From Notolepis coatsorum (lineage: Eukaryota; Chordata; Actinopteri; Aulopiformes; Paralepididae), in NCBI GenBank assembly GCA_963971535.1, contig OZ020598.1:100027674-100091673 (forward strand): a stretch of 64,000 bases of DNA, read 5' to 3'. The position numbers and the translations under genes were made by a program. Positions within the stretch are counted from its first letter, which is position 1, and the number at the start of each line of letters is the position of its first letter. This document shows, in pieces, positions 32,592 through 42,126 of this stretch. Below the pieces are notes generated by a model, which saw only the letters and a program-made list of their open reading frames with translations, did no database searches and had not been told where the DNA came from.

Positions 32592-33130
32592 GTGTTTGAA
32601 TCCGCTTCAAGGTCATCCACCTGGCATATCACGCAGCGAAGGGAATGGCTCCCGCCACCGGTCAATGGTCTCACACTCTCAAGACCCCTCTGCTCTACAT
32701 CCTCTGGCCGCCTCAGACCCGTTCCTATCCGAGCTCCAGGAGGGTCATCAAAGAGAAGCCGCCTATTCTCGGTCCTCCCTCCACAATGGTGGAACAAACT
32801 TCCCAACACAGTTAGGACAGCCGAAACCCGCCCAATCTATCGGCGTCGACTAAAAACACACTTCTTCAATCAATATCTGAAATTAAAATAGAAAAAGAAA
32901 ATAATTACACTAACCTTCTTACTGCCCTATACTACCATGCACTCTTCCTACTATACTAATATGTCTTTACTACTATGCACTCAACACTGCAGCACCCAAG
33001 TTTCAACACTGTTTGATGAACATTGTTACTCAGCTGATAGAGTTGTACCCTTCCTGCTGACTTGTCGTACAGAACTTGTAAGTCGCTTTGGATAAAAGCG
33101 TCAGCTAAATTACTAAATGTAATGTAAATG
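32592..33130 (+). mobile_element. L2/CR1-type LINE 3' fragment
   Basis: A plus-strand 99-codon frame (32592-32888) ends with a typical fish LINE RT C-terminus (PPQWWNKLPNTVRTAETRP, YRRRLKTHFFNQ). It is followed by a 3' UTR that closes in AAGTCGCTTTGGATAAAAGC and GTCAGCTAAATTACTAAATG. That end is the conserved L2-type tail. Everything upstream of the RT C-terminus is gone. Confidence 0.85.
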
Positions 33131-33525
33131 TGTGCATTTGTGTGCAATGTCATGTCGAGAGGAGTATGGCTAATAAAAAAAGAAGTATGGTTAAATGGAA
33201 ATGAGGAGCTTTGCATAATAATAATAATAATAATAATGCATAATGCAGGACCTCTTTAGAGAGAGGTCTTTATTCGGCATGCAACGACACAACGACATGC
33301 AATGGGCGGCACACACAGAGGAATACACACACGCACACATGCAATTGTTTCTCAGGGTCGCCGATGCGATTGAGCTCTGCTCTTAACCCATCCCGTCGTT
33401 CTTCCCCCCAAGGGCTGCCGGGAGCAGACAGGGCGTCGGCGAGGGCCGCGCCCGGGGACCAATCAAAGTGCTCCTGCCCGTCTTGCGATCTGTTGTGCAT
33501 GTTTTTCAATTGGGTTTCTCTTATC

Positions 33526-33557
<32 letters not shown>

Positions 33558-33682
33558 GGGGGGGACCCTTGCGAGCACGGGGAGAACATGCAAACTCCAC
33601 ACAGAAAGGCCTGGGAGATCCCCCACCTGGTTACCTGGCATTGCGGAAACCGGGTCCCCAAGCGGGAATCGAACCCTGGACA
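33131..33682. other. Mixed spacer: (ATA)n, 29-nt poly-G and a dispersed-repeat segment
   Basis: No gene is seen. (AAT)n lies at about 33217-33238 and a 29-nt G run at 33526-33554. The segment after it (GGGGAGAACATGCAAACTCC, then ACACAGAAAGGCC and GGAATCGAACCCTGGA) matches a repeat common in fish genomes. Its B-box-like end in reverse suggests a tRNA-related origin, but the class is uncertain. Confidence 0.5.
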
Positions 33683-34165
33683 ATGAATGAATGAATGAAT
33701 GAATGAATGAATGAATGAATGAATGAATGAAAACTTTATTTAACAGATTGCAGAATGGGTACAATACAGTACGGCTCAATACACACAATTGTTAAGGGGA
33801 TGCAGACCAGAGAAAGACGTTTGTCTTGTTTACATCAGGGTCCCCCATTTTCAATTCATAGTGACATTTATGACATACACAACATAATGACATTTATGGC
33901 ATAGGGACATACATGACATACAGGTATTTAGTACTGTTACATTTGTGACATATACAATATTCAAATATACAGTACTGTTACCCATAGATCCTGACAGAGT
34001 ATATACATATGAGGGGGAGGGGACTGTACATTAGGAGGGGGTGGGTGGGTGGGAGAGAAATATACACACGGTGGGGAGAGAATATGTACATACGGTGGGG
34101 AGAGAATATATACATGCGGTGGGGAGGAGACTGTCTATTAGGAGGGGGTGGGGGGGTTTGGACAT

Positions 34166-34834
34166 TTACGGTGGCCAGTTTCGAATTGCAGCCTCCCGTA
34201 GGTGCTCTTTAAGAGCGGTTTTGAATGTGGGTAGGGATTCACATTCCTTTACAGCTTTGGGTAGGGCATTCCACATTGATGTGGCATAATTGCGAAACGT
34301 GTTTAGTCCCTTGTTTGAGCCGAATCTGGGTTTAACATGATTTGTTAAGCTTCCTCTGGTGTTGTGGTTGTGGTATTCACTGACCTTTGGGAAGTATTTG
34401 GACATGTACATGGGTACCTTAGTCGTATAGTGTATCTTGTAGACCAGGCCCATTGCAAGTTGCTGTACTCTGTCGTCTACTCTAAGCCATCCTAGGTTGT
34501 CAAAGTGGGCAGGGGTGAGGTGGGTTCTAGGGGTAAGGTCAGGTAGAAGTCTGACCAGTTTGTTTTGTGATGTTTGTAATCTTGTTTTTAGCGCCTTTGA
34601 GGTGCTTTGGTACCATGAGGTGCAAGCATAGTCGTAGTACCCTTGAATGAGTGCTCCTGCCAGAGTCTTCAGGGTATTCTTGTTTACCAGAGAGGAGATC
34701 CGGTACAAGAATCTAGTTCGTTGGTTGACTTTTTTTATTACCTTGGATGCCATTTTGTCACAGGAAAGATTTGCCTCTAGGATGGAACCTAGGTATGTAA
34801 TTTCATCTTTCCTTGTGACAATATTGTCACCCAC
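34166..34834 (-). pseudogene. RT thumb and C-terminal tail of the (TTCA)-tailed LINE
   Basis: A 222-codon minus-strand frame. It contains ITYLGSILEANLSCDKMASK, then ALIQGYYDYACTSWYQS, SQNKLVRLLPDLTPRTH and RNYATSMWNALPKAVKE, which is the usual post-palm order of Jockey/CR1-group proteins. The piece just upstream (LSLHLGKTESILFGS, around 34870-34930 in another frame) belongs to the same protein. The frame starts at an internal Met. Confidence 0.85.
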
Positions 34835-34955
34835 TGTAACTGAGAAGCCGTCGGTCTTGCTGAGTTTGTTATTTGATCCGAAGAGAATGGACTCTGTTTT
34901 ACCCAGGTGTAATGATAGTTTGTTATCAGCGAGCCAGGTGCAGATTGTGCCGAGT

Positions 34956-35699
34956 TCAGAGCTGACCGTTTTGTAGGTCCAGCATGACCATGCCGCAGTA
35001 TTTGCCCGCGTCCACCTCTTGTTTGATGTGGTCGTTCAAATAGAGAAGGCATGTGTCAGTGGAGTGGGATGTTCTGAAGCCAGATTGGAATTCGTAGATT
35101 AGATTTTTTTCCGCCAGGTACTTTTCGACCTGTTCGTAGACTATTTTCTCCATGACTTTCGAGATGGAGGTAAGAATAGAAACAGGGCGGTAGTTGCCTG
35201 GGTCTAATTTGCTGCCCTTTTTGTGCAGAGGGGTCACTCTCGCAATTTTGAAGTCCTTGGGGACGTGTCCCTGTTTTATGGAGAGGTTTATTATGTGTGT
35301 GATGACTGGGGTGATGGCGGCTGCTGAGTCTCTGAGGAATTTGGAGGGGATGTTGTCATGGCCAGTGGCCTTGTTAGGTTGGAGGGCGCTCAGTTTTTTG
35401 AGTACCTCATCGGTTGTTACCATTTCTAGTTTGAAGTCGTCTTTGTGGACCCCTAGGTTTTTGTAGTATGCTACTATGTGTTCTACCCCATAATGCCCTG
35501 AGTGGGTGGGTAGTTTGTTTACCAGTGTTGTGGCTATGTTTGTGAAGAAGATGTTTAAGTAATTGGCTACATCCAGCTTGTCTGTGATGAGTGTGTTGTC
35601 AGTCTTTATGTTTGAGAATCTGGTTTTAAGTTTTTTACTGCAGCCTAGTTGATTATTGAGTAATTTCCAAAGTTCACATGGTTTGTTTTTGTTTTCCAT
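34956..35699 (-). pseudogene. Reverse transcriptase fingers of the (TTCA)-tailed LINE, catalytic core deleted
   Basis: A 247-codon minus-strand frame. It has the RT fingers (LQPNKATGHDNIPSKFLRDS, then ARVTPLHKKGSKLDPGNYRP, VSILTSISKVMEKIVYEQVE, FQSGFRTSHSTDTCLL) up to GMVMLDLQ. There the sequence jumps to a region that normally lies after the catalytic YADD box. The whole interval with the palm aspartates is missing, so the enzyme cannot be active. The break is near 34970. Confidence 0.87.
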
Positions 35700-35865
35700 A
35701 GTTTTGTCATTGATGAAATATTTGTTTGCGGTGTTTGATCATGGTGTTTACATAATTGTTTTGTCTGTTTCTTTGAATTTTTACTTCAACCACGTGGGCT
35801 TGGAGTTCACTGTTTGAGCTTTTGGAAAGCTTTTATGAAGTTCAGAGCATTTTTTGTCTCTGGGT

Positions 35866-37085
35866 TTACATAGCGGCCAGTATTTCAGTGTGCATCCATG
35901 GCTCAGCGTGATTTTTAACCCTGGTGGTTCTTAGGGGTGCCATGTTGTTGAGTATTGTTGTGAATTTGGTTTTGAATCCAAGCCATGTTTCTTCAACCTG
36001 TGTACCACTAAGTTCATCTGACCAGTCCATGCTCTCCAGTTCTTGGTTAAAGGCCTCTCTAGAGTAGGTTTTGAGGTCCCTAGATGTGACTGTTTTGTGA
36101 CAGCCGGCCTTTTGTTTTAGCTTTTTGCAGGTACAGAAAATCATATAATGATCACTTAACCCGCATGCTATCACCCCTTTATTGGAGATCATGGACTTGT
36201 CAGAGGTCAAAATGAGGTCAATGGTGGTTTGTGTTGAATCACCTACCCTTGTGGGTTGGGTGATTAGCTGGCTGAAACCGTGCAGATCAGAAAACCTACT
36301 GAAGGCTTTGAAGACGGGTGCTGCTTTACGTAGCATATCCGTGTTCCAGTCCCGAATACGAATTTTTTCTACACCCTCCACCCCAGCTAAACACCCATCA
36401 AGTGTGTCATAGAAGCCACTCTGTTCTGGCGGTCTATAGATTGTGCCTACTAGTACTGATTTCGCCCTATCGAATAAGATTTCAATCCAAACAGTTTCAA
36501 TTTCGTCATGGTTAAGGTCAGTACGGTTGATGATCTCTGGATCCTGTACAGATGAGTCTAGCTTTGTTTCTGTGAAACACAATATGTTTGCCTTACCGTT
36601 TAAAAACAATTGTCTGATTTCAGCCAGTTTAGGTCTCAGGCTGTTAGTGTTAAGGTGGAATATATGGAGTCCATTTGTGTTCGTTATTTGGTTTATGTCG
36701 TGGCATTCTAGGTGTTGATTGTCTGTGGTGTCTGGTTGACCGGGTGGCGGTAGGTGGGGAGGGGGTGATGGGGTCCTATGTCCATTGTTGTTAGCCCCGT
36801 TAGCTTTCTGGGTCCTTTGTCCATTGTTGTTAGCTCCGTTAGCTTTCTGGGTCCTTTGTCTATTGATGTTAGCCGCGTTAGCTCGCCGGCTAGCTCGCCG
36901 GCCATCGGGCGATGCCTCGCTGTTTTGGTCCCACGACATGCTGGGCGCCTCGATTGTGAACCCCGGTTCATTCCTTCTCTCTGTGGCCTCTCGTGGGTTC
37001 TTTTGTAGAGGTGGTAGTGGCGGAATGTTGCCGTTGATCGTGTCGCCAGCTATTTTTTTTATTTCCCTTGAAATGTAGTGGAATA
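35866..37085 (-). pseudogene. Endonuclease domain of the (TTCA)-tailed LINE, internally deleted
   Basis: The minus-strand frame reads LHIFHLNTNSLRPKLAEIRQ, NILCFTETKLDSS, VGTIYRPPEQSG, TTIDLILTS and GLSDHYMIF, which are APE-type endonuclease motifs. The canonical GDFN-type motif is degraded to RDWNTD. About 40 residues between TETKLDSS and the VGTIYRPP strand are missing. The frame formally extends right to 37452, but 37086-37452 is unrelated (hAT fragment plus SINE). Confidence 0.82.
36775..36890 (-). repeat. 39-bp coding tandem repeat, about 2.8 copies
   Basis: A 39-bp unit (13 codons, QRTQKANGANNNG) repeats in frame in the N-terminal linker of the LINE protein. It contains TCCATTGTTGTTAGC on the plus strand. 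Low-complexity linkers of this kind are common between ORF1-like and endonuclease domains. Confidence 0.85.
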
Positions 37086-37419
37086 AAAGTATAAAGTTCC
37101 CTAAAATGAAAATACTCAAGTAGCTCGGAAATGTACTTAAGTAGAGTACTTGAGTAAAAATACTTTTACCGGGGAGCTCCAGTAGCTCACCGCGTACCTC
37201 GAACGCCATTTCGGCGTCGGGGACAACCGTGCGTGTCACGGATCTGGGGTAGCGAGTTCGACTCCCGGACAAGCCGTACTTTCTCAGAGTGTCTTCCCCC
37301 AATCTATACCCCCATTCAACCTGTTTCTGTCGGTCATGCTTGACCAGAAAAAAGCGATAAACGCTAAAAGAACCAGCTGACTGGTCAAAGTTTAAAAAAA
37401 AATAAATACTTTTACCACT
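37070..37419. mobile_element. hAT-type MITE fragment (ACTTAAGTAGAGTACTTGAG type) split by a SINE
   Basis: GTAGTGGAATAAAAGTATAAAG and the palindromic TACTTAAGTAGAGTACTTGA, then ACTTTTACCACTGG, resemble the right end of a common fish hAT element. Its left end (CAGTGGTGGAAAGTAACTAA) is seen on its own at 40909. The SINE at 37171-37403 interrupts it. I could not define the other terminus. Confidence 0.55.
37171..37403 (+). mobile_element. tRNA-derived SINE, family 1 (sense copy)
   Basis: A perfect 13-bp duplication AAATACTTTTACC lies at 37158-37170 and 37404-37416. The head has an A-box-like AGTAGCTCACCGCG and a B box GAGTTCGACTCCC. The body includes CTTTCTCAGAGTGTCTTCCC and CCATTCAACCTGTTTCTGTC, and it ends in an A-rich tail. 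It is the full counterpart of the antisense copy at 3643-3859. Confidence 0.93.
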
Positions 37420-37742
37420 GGAAACAAGCATGCATTTTGTGATAGGCTGCAAACCTCCATTGTGAGGTTAATAGTACAGAGAGCATATTGATTGTGCAGA
37501 GTGAAGAGCACATCTGAGTCCATCAATGCCTCCCAAAAGTCTCTAGGATGAGCGGTTAATGAGTTATTAAAGGGGGTGGGGCTAACCCACACCAATGAAA
37601 AACGACCCTCTACTGAGTCCAATGTCACTTCCCACAAGTCTCTACGAAAAATGTTTAATCAATTATGGAAAGGGTAATGGCTAAAGTATAGGGAAGGGGC
37701 TAACCTATCAGACTCAACAATAAGAGTCCCTCTCAACCTCTA

Positions 37743-38447
37743 ATGGGCCTTCCCCCTGACTTTGAATCCAGCCATACGCTATGCTGCCTTGAAAACGTCT
37801 CAATTAGTGCCCTCTCTAAATTGGTTGGCGCGGCTAAACCCTCAACCGGTCTGTTTGACCCGCTTCCAGCAACTCTCATCAAAAAACTCTTCCCAACTTT
37901 AGGCCTTGCCCTACTCAATATCTTCAACACCTCCTTGTCTACTGGCGTGGTGCCCCTGGCCTTTAAATCAGCCGTCATTAAACCACTACTTAAAAAACCG
38001 AACCTCGACCCTCTAATCTTGAAAAATTACAGACCCATCTCCAATCTTCCGTTCCTATCCAAAGGAACGGATTGTCGCAACGCAACTTACTGACCATTTA
38101 TCAAACAATAATCTTAATGAATCTTTTCAATCTGGCTTTAGAGCCTTACACTCCACCGAAATGGCGGTTACCAAAGTCACAAATGACTTACTGCTCTCTC
38201 TTGACTCAAACCTAACTTCTGTGCTCTTATTGCTTGATCTCAGTGCAGCCTTTGACACTATCGATCATTCGATTCTTCTAGGTCGGCTCGAGAATCATGT
38301 TGGCATTCAGGGTCACGCACTTGCTTGGTTTAAATCTTATTTAACTGATAGAACACACTGCGTGGTCTATAATGATTTAACATCTGAGACCCTCCCAGTG
38401 CAATGTGGTGTCTCACAAGGCTCTGTCCTGGGCCCTTTGCTATTTTG
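37743..38447 (+). pseudogene. L2-type reverse transcriptase, N-terminal half
   Basis: Frames 37743-38093 and 38161-38447 carry RT fingers (PLLKKPNLDPLILKNYRPIS, NLPFLSK) and the palm start (LLLLDLSAAFDTIDHSILLG with the first catalytic Asp, GVSQGSVLGPLLF). A frame change occurs around 38060-38160. The insertion at 38448 falls immediately after GPLLF. Confidence 0.87.
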
Positions 38448-38951
38448 TGTTACATTCAATCCTAAAATATGGCTCGCGTAGGCCTTGAATGTAAAGTGGT
38501 GGACACAGGACACTGGACAAGAGTTATCAAAAATAACTATTTATTTGCACAGCAACTAATTTAGAGAACAAAAAGATGGGGAGCTGGGTGCTCCAGACTC
38601 CCTAGTTCAGGATATAATTATAAAGTAAAGCACAAAGGCAAAAAGGACAACAAGCCGAAAATAAACAAGTCAAGCAGTGAGCAGGTGAGACTCTAGAGAG
38701 CTGAGATCTCTTGTGAAGTCGGAGACGAACTGCTGCAGCCTGCACTCTGCTCTGCTTTGTAGGCGTGGTGCCTCAATCACCACACCTGTGGCAAATTAGA
38801 AAAGCGGCCATTTTAACTACAAGCTAAAATGACAACAGAAAGAAAACAGTGTGTCAATCATACCACCCATTAGTGACAACACACTGTGACATAGTGAATA
38901 TGCACCACAGACAGTAAGTATCCCTCCACCGTGTGAAAGTAATAAGTAACA
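38448..38951 (-). mobile_element. Solo-LTR-like insert (TGTTAC...GTAACA)
   Basis: The insert interrupts the L2 RT between GPLLF and MLPLGNII. Its ends TGTTACATTC and AAGTAACA form short TG...CA inverted repeats as in an LTR. In minus orientation an AATAAATAG polyadenylation-like signal precedes the 3' end (plus 38541-38549). No clean 4-6 bp duplication is present (TTTTG left, ACATG right), so the call is tentative. Confidence 0.6.
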
Positions 38952-39840
38952 ACATGCTACCCCTCGGCAATATTATACGAAAATTTGGCATAAACTTACA
39001 TTTTTACGCTGATGACACCCAATTATATATACCTATTAAGCCAAATGATTCCTCCCAATTACAAAATCTTGAGGCCTGCCTGCTTGCCGTCAAAAAGTGG
39101 ATGTCGCAAAACGTTCTACTCCTTAATGCAGATAAAACTGAGATGTTAATTGTTGGCCCCCCAAACCACAGAGGCTTGTTTCAGGACATCTCCCTCAACT
39201 TTGATACTTGTCATGTATCCCAGAGCTCCACCATAAAAACCTCAGAGTAATTTTTTATTCCTTCCTCTGCACACACATTTTTGATTCCTCCCTCTCATTT
39301 AATGCACATATAAAAAATTTCACCAAAATTGCCTTCTTCCATCTTCGTAATATCGCAAAAATTCGCCCCATTTTAACTCTGGCTGATGCTGAAACCCTGA
39401 TTCATGCTTTTGTCTCATCACGTCTGGACTACTGTAATGCACTTTTTTCAGGCCTACCTAATTCAAGCATCAAAAATCTTCAACTCGTCCAAAATGCGGC
39501 TGCACGGATACTAACTAGAACTAGAACATTTGATCACATCACACCAGTTTTGTCCGCCCTACACTGGCTTCCTATTCAAGCCCGATCTGACTTTAAAGTA
39601 CTACTCCTCACCTACAAAATGTTAAATGGGCTTGCACCGCTCTATCTATCCGATCTCATCTCCCGATACTCGCCCGCTCGTGCTCTGCGCTCACAAAATG
39701 CGAGGCTTCTATCGATTCCTAGGGTTAAAAAGAAATCCGCCGGCCACAGAGCCTTTGTCTACCGCGCTCCCTACCTGTGGAACAAATTACCTGCCGTCGT
39801 CAGGGGTGCCTGCTCTGTCAAAGCTTTTAAATCCCTGCTT
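38952..39840 (+). pseudogene. L2-type reverse transcriptase, C-terminal half
   Basis: Frames from 38952 onward carry MLPLGNIIRKFGINLHFYAD with the catalytic YADDTQLYIP, LLNADKTEMLIVGP, the C-terminal SSRLDYCNALFSGLP, QLVQNAAARILTRTR, ALHWLPIQARSDFKVLLLTY, and LWNKLPAVVR near the end. One frameshift lies at 39205-39250. The last ~35 codons of the open frame (to 39942) belong to an inserted dispersed repeat. Confidence 0.88.
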
Positions 39841-39998
39841 AAAGGGGAACTCCAACATTTTGGGAAATTAGCTTATTTAACATCTTCCCTGGAGTTAGAC
39901 AAGAAGATACATACCTTTTTTGTCTCTGTGCGTGCATTTTAGCTTTGGGAATAGACGCTCCGTTAGCATAGCTTAGCTTCATCACTGGAAGTGGGGGA
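39838..39998 (+). repeat. Dispersed repeat, AAAGGGGAACTCCAACATTTT type
   Basis: Diverged plus-strand relative of 16805-17018. It starts inside the end of the L2 frame and replaces the native L2 C-terminus. Confidence 0.6.
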
Positions 39999-40032
39999 GG
40001 GTTAGAGCCTTACAGTGCCTTACAGTGTATTG

Positions 40033-40202
40033 CAAGGTCTGACATTGACCAGACTTGATATGCATGACCTTGGTGGGCTCTAGGTCAACTCCTGAAAAGG
40101 GGGTCAATGTCAGACCTTGCAATCAAAAGTTAGGGGGCGCACTGAAATTATGGCAAGGGTTATTAGCCCCCTAACTTTTGATTGCAAAGTCTGACATTGA
40201 CA
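40033..40202. repeat. Three alternating inverted copies of a TGCAAGGTCTGACATTGAC motif
   Basis: The motif is direct at 40033-40051, inverted at 40103-40121, then direct again at about 40184-40202. The segment 40103-40137 is the complement of 40168-40202 over 35 bp with one mismatch and a 30-bp loop, so it is a strong hairpin. Confidence 0.88.
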
Positions 40203-40345
40203 CACGCACACACATTCATTTACTGGGCTTAGTGTGAGGGCGCAGTGGAAATGGTCTCTCTTCCTCTCTGTCTCTATCTCTCCTTGTCACACACTCACAC
40301 ACACACAAACACACACCCACATACATACACACACACACACACAAA

Positions 40346-40348
40346 CTC

Positions 40349-40432
<84 letters not shown>
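40346..40432 (+). repeat. (CT)n microsatellite after an (AC)n run
   Basis: An AC-rich run at about 40288-40345 is followed by CT to 40432. The SLSLSL frames are artefacts. Confidence 0.96.
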
Positions 40433-40435
<3 letters not shown>

Positions 40436-40702
40436 GAAAGGATAATTCCCCTGTCCGGTGAAATGATTTAACGTCGTAGTTCTCACATAATCTCTCTCTC
40501 TATCTAAATTCCGCCTTTACAACCGAGGTAGTGTCCCCCCCCCCCTTATTATTTGGACCACTCTTCTGCACAGACGGGATAGAACTATCCGCTCATCTGA
40601 CAAATCTGTCATACAGCCATTTAAAAGACTTCAGCTGCAGTAGATTGCATTTCTGCAGCATTAGGAGGCTGTGTAGAAACCAGTCTAAACAGCTGCCTCT
40701 TC

Positions 40703-40879
40703 TTAACCCTTTCACTACCACCCTACATACGGTTGTAGTGTGGTAGTGAAAGGGTTAACCTTCTGTAGTGTGGTAGTGAAAGGGTTAACCATTTGTCGGG
40801 TGGCAGTGAAAGGGCTAACCTTCTGTATTGTTGCATTGAAAGGGTTAACCCTTTGGTAGTGTGGTAGTGAAAGGGTTAA
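40703..40879. repeat. TTAA-punctuated piggyBac-type TIR repeat, locus 2
   Basis: TTAA occurs at 40703, 40755, 40785, 40845 and 40876, and a mutated CTAA at 40815. The first interval (48 bp) is a miniature palindrome: CCCTTTCACTACCAC at the left and GTGGTAGTGAAAGGG at the right. The following four intervals are single 26-27 bp ends, each finishing in AGTGAAAGGG or ATTGAAAGGG, with a 30-bp period. It is the longest of three loci in the window. Confidence 0.82.
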
Positions 40880-40908
40880 GGGTATGTGGCCATGTTTCTA
40901 AATATGCA

Positions 40909-40995
40909 GTGGTGGAAAGTAACTAAGTATTTTTGACTCCAATTTACTTAAATTCTGAGGCACTTGTACTTTTTTACTAGCTTAACCGGAGGAGG
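40909..40995 (+). mobile_element. hAT-type left terminus fragment (CAGTGGTGGAAAGTAACTAAG)
   Basis: CAGTGGTGGAAAGTAACTAA, then TTCTGAGGCACTTGTACTTT, is the left end of a common fish hAT element. It is cut short by the hAT insertion at 41004 or by deletion. No right end was matched next to it. Confidence 0.55.
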
Positions 40996-41481
40996 GTCAT
41001 CAGCAGGGGCGTATCTAGACCCAGCACTTCAGTAGGGCACAGAAGGGCACCAAAAACTATGATGAAAAAATGATGAAAAAAATTTGGCCGGTTTTGGCCG
41101 GTTTGTGGGCGAAAATTTTTGGATTTTGTAACTATTTTTTTTAAACTTTATTTCGGTTTTAGGGTTAGGTTAGGGTTATGTTATTTAATTATTTGGGGGA
41201 GCCAGCCCCCCAAACTCCTGAAATGCATAGAAATCTATGAAATAAATAAAACAATCTGACATTTATATTAAAAAGAGCTAGCCCCCACAAACCCCTAAAA
41301 TACATAGAAATCTATGCATTTTGGAACAGTTACTATATATATATAGTCAAGAAAGCATTTAGTCATACATAAAGTTTAAAGTGCTTTACTTGCATTGAAC
41401 ATTGCATTGAACATTGAACATTGAGGAGACATCATTAGAAAGCACAATGTATGTTTCCATAGTTACGCAGATTACACACAA

Positions 41482-41697
41482 TTGTACATCTCCGCTGAAC
41501 CAAATTATCACACAGCTATAAACTCCATTTCCGCCTGTCTCTTAGCAATAAACAAATGGATGACGAACAACTTCCTAAAATTAAATGAGGGCAAAACTGA
41601 AATCCTACTAGTCGGTCCTATAACAAAAAGAGAAATGTTACAGAGCAATATGGGGCAACTTACTCCTTGGATCAAACCCAAAGTTACAAGTAAATAA
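41482..41697 (+). pseudogene. L2 RT fragment after the catalytic box
   Basis: The reading around 41460 gives YADYTQLYIS, a degraded YADD box with Asp to Tyr at its second acidic position. It continues in frame with INSISACLLAINKWMTNNFL and LNEGKTEILLVGP, which match L2 RT. The frame ends where the Rex1-type 3' end begins at 41703. The changed catalytic box makes it inactive. Confidence 0.85.
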
Positions 41698-42126
41698 CCT
41701 ACAAGTCAAGTCAAGTCAAGTCAAGAGTTTTAATTGTCACGGCATACAAGTATACAATGAAATGCGGGTGGTCATGCCCGTGACGATGTGCAATACAGTG
41801 GTACAACATATAATAGAATCCAATAAAAAAAAAACATTGTGCAATAAACAGGTAACAGGTAACATGGTGTGACATCTCGGTATCTGTACATAGTATTTAC
41901 AGAGCATATAGGACATGCTAGGTAGCTTTAGTAGTGCAATACATTGTTCCTGTTGTTATACTAATTTAAAGTGACCTTTCCTCTTGGCCATAAGTGTGCG
42001 TGTGTGCGGTGTGAGTGTGTGCCCGCTCGTGTTAAAGTGGCTGCTAGTGTGTGAGCGTGCACAGCGTGCGTGTCGTGTGTGTGCTCGTGTGTGCTTGTGT
42101 GTGGATAGTTCAGTGTTCTGTGGCAC

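Larger units (their letters stand above)
33683..37085 (-). mobile_element. APE-type LINE of the Jockey/CR1 group with a (TTCA)n tail
   Basis: Minus-strand order: proline- and asparagine-rich N-terminal region with a short tandem repeat (36775-36890), endonuclease (to 35866), RT (34956-35699), RT C-terminus (34166-34834), 3' UTR, then a tail that is (GAAT)n on the plus strand (33683-33731). Two other copies of the 3' end are at 26697-27092 and 62619-62816. Internal deletions have removed part of the endonuclease and the RT catalytic centre. I do not name the exact clade. Confidence 0.87.
37650..39840 (+). mobile_element. L2-type LINE, 5'-truncated, split by an LTR-like insert
   Basis: Plus-strand RT pieces at 37743-38447 and 38952-39840 are collinear with fish L2 reverse transcriptases. 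They are separated by a 504-bp insert (38448-38951). The coding frame runs out into an unrelated repeat after about 39838. The endonuclease is absent. Confidence 0.87.

Noticed and set aside
37171-37260. tRNA gene on the plus strand
   Set aside because: A and B boxes belong to a SINE with target duplication. The same sequence occurs antisense at 3643-3859.
35866-37452. Reading the 528-codon minus frame as one protein
   Set aside because: The first ~120 codons derive from a SINE and a hAT fragment. Only the part left of about 37085 belongs to the LINE.
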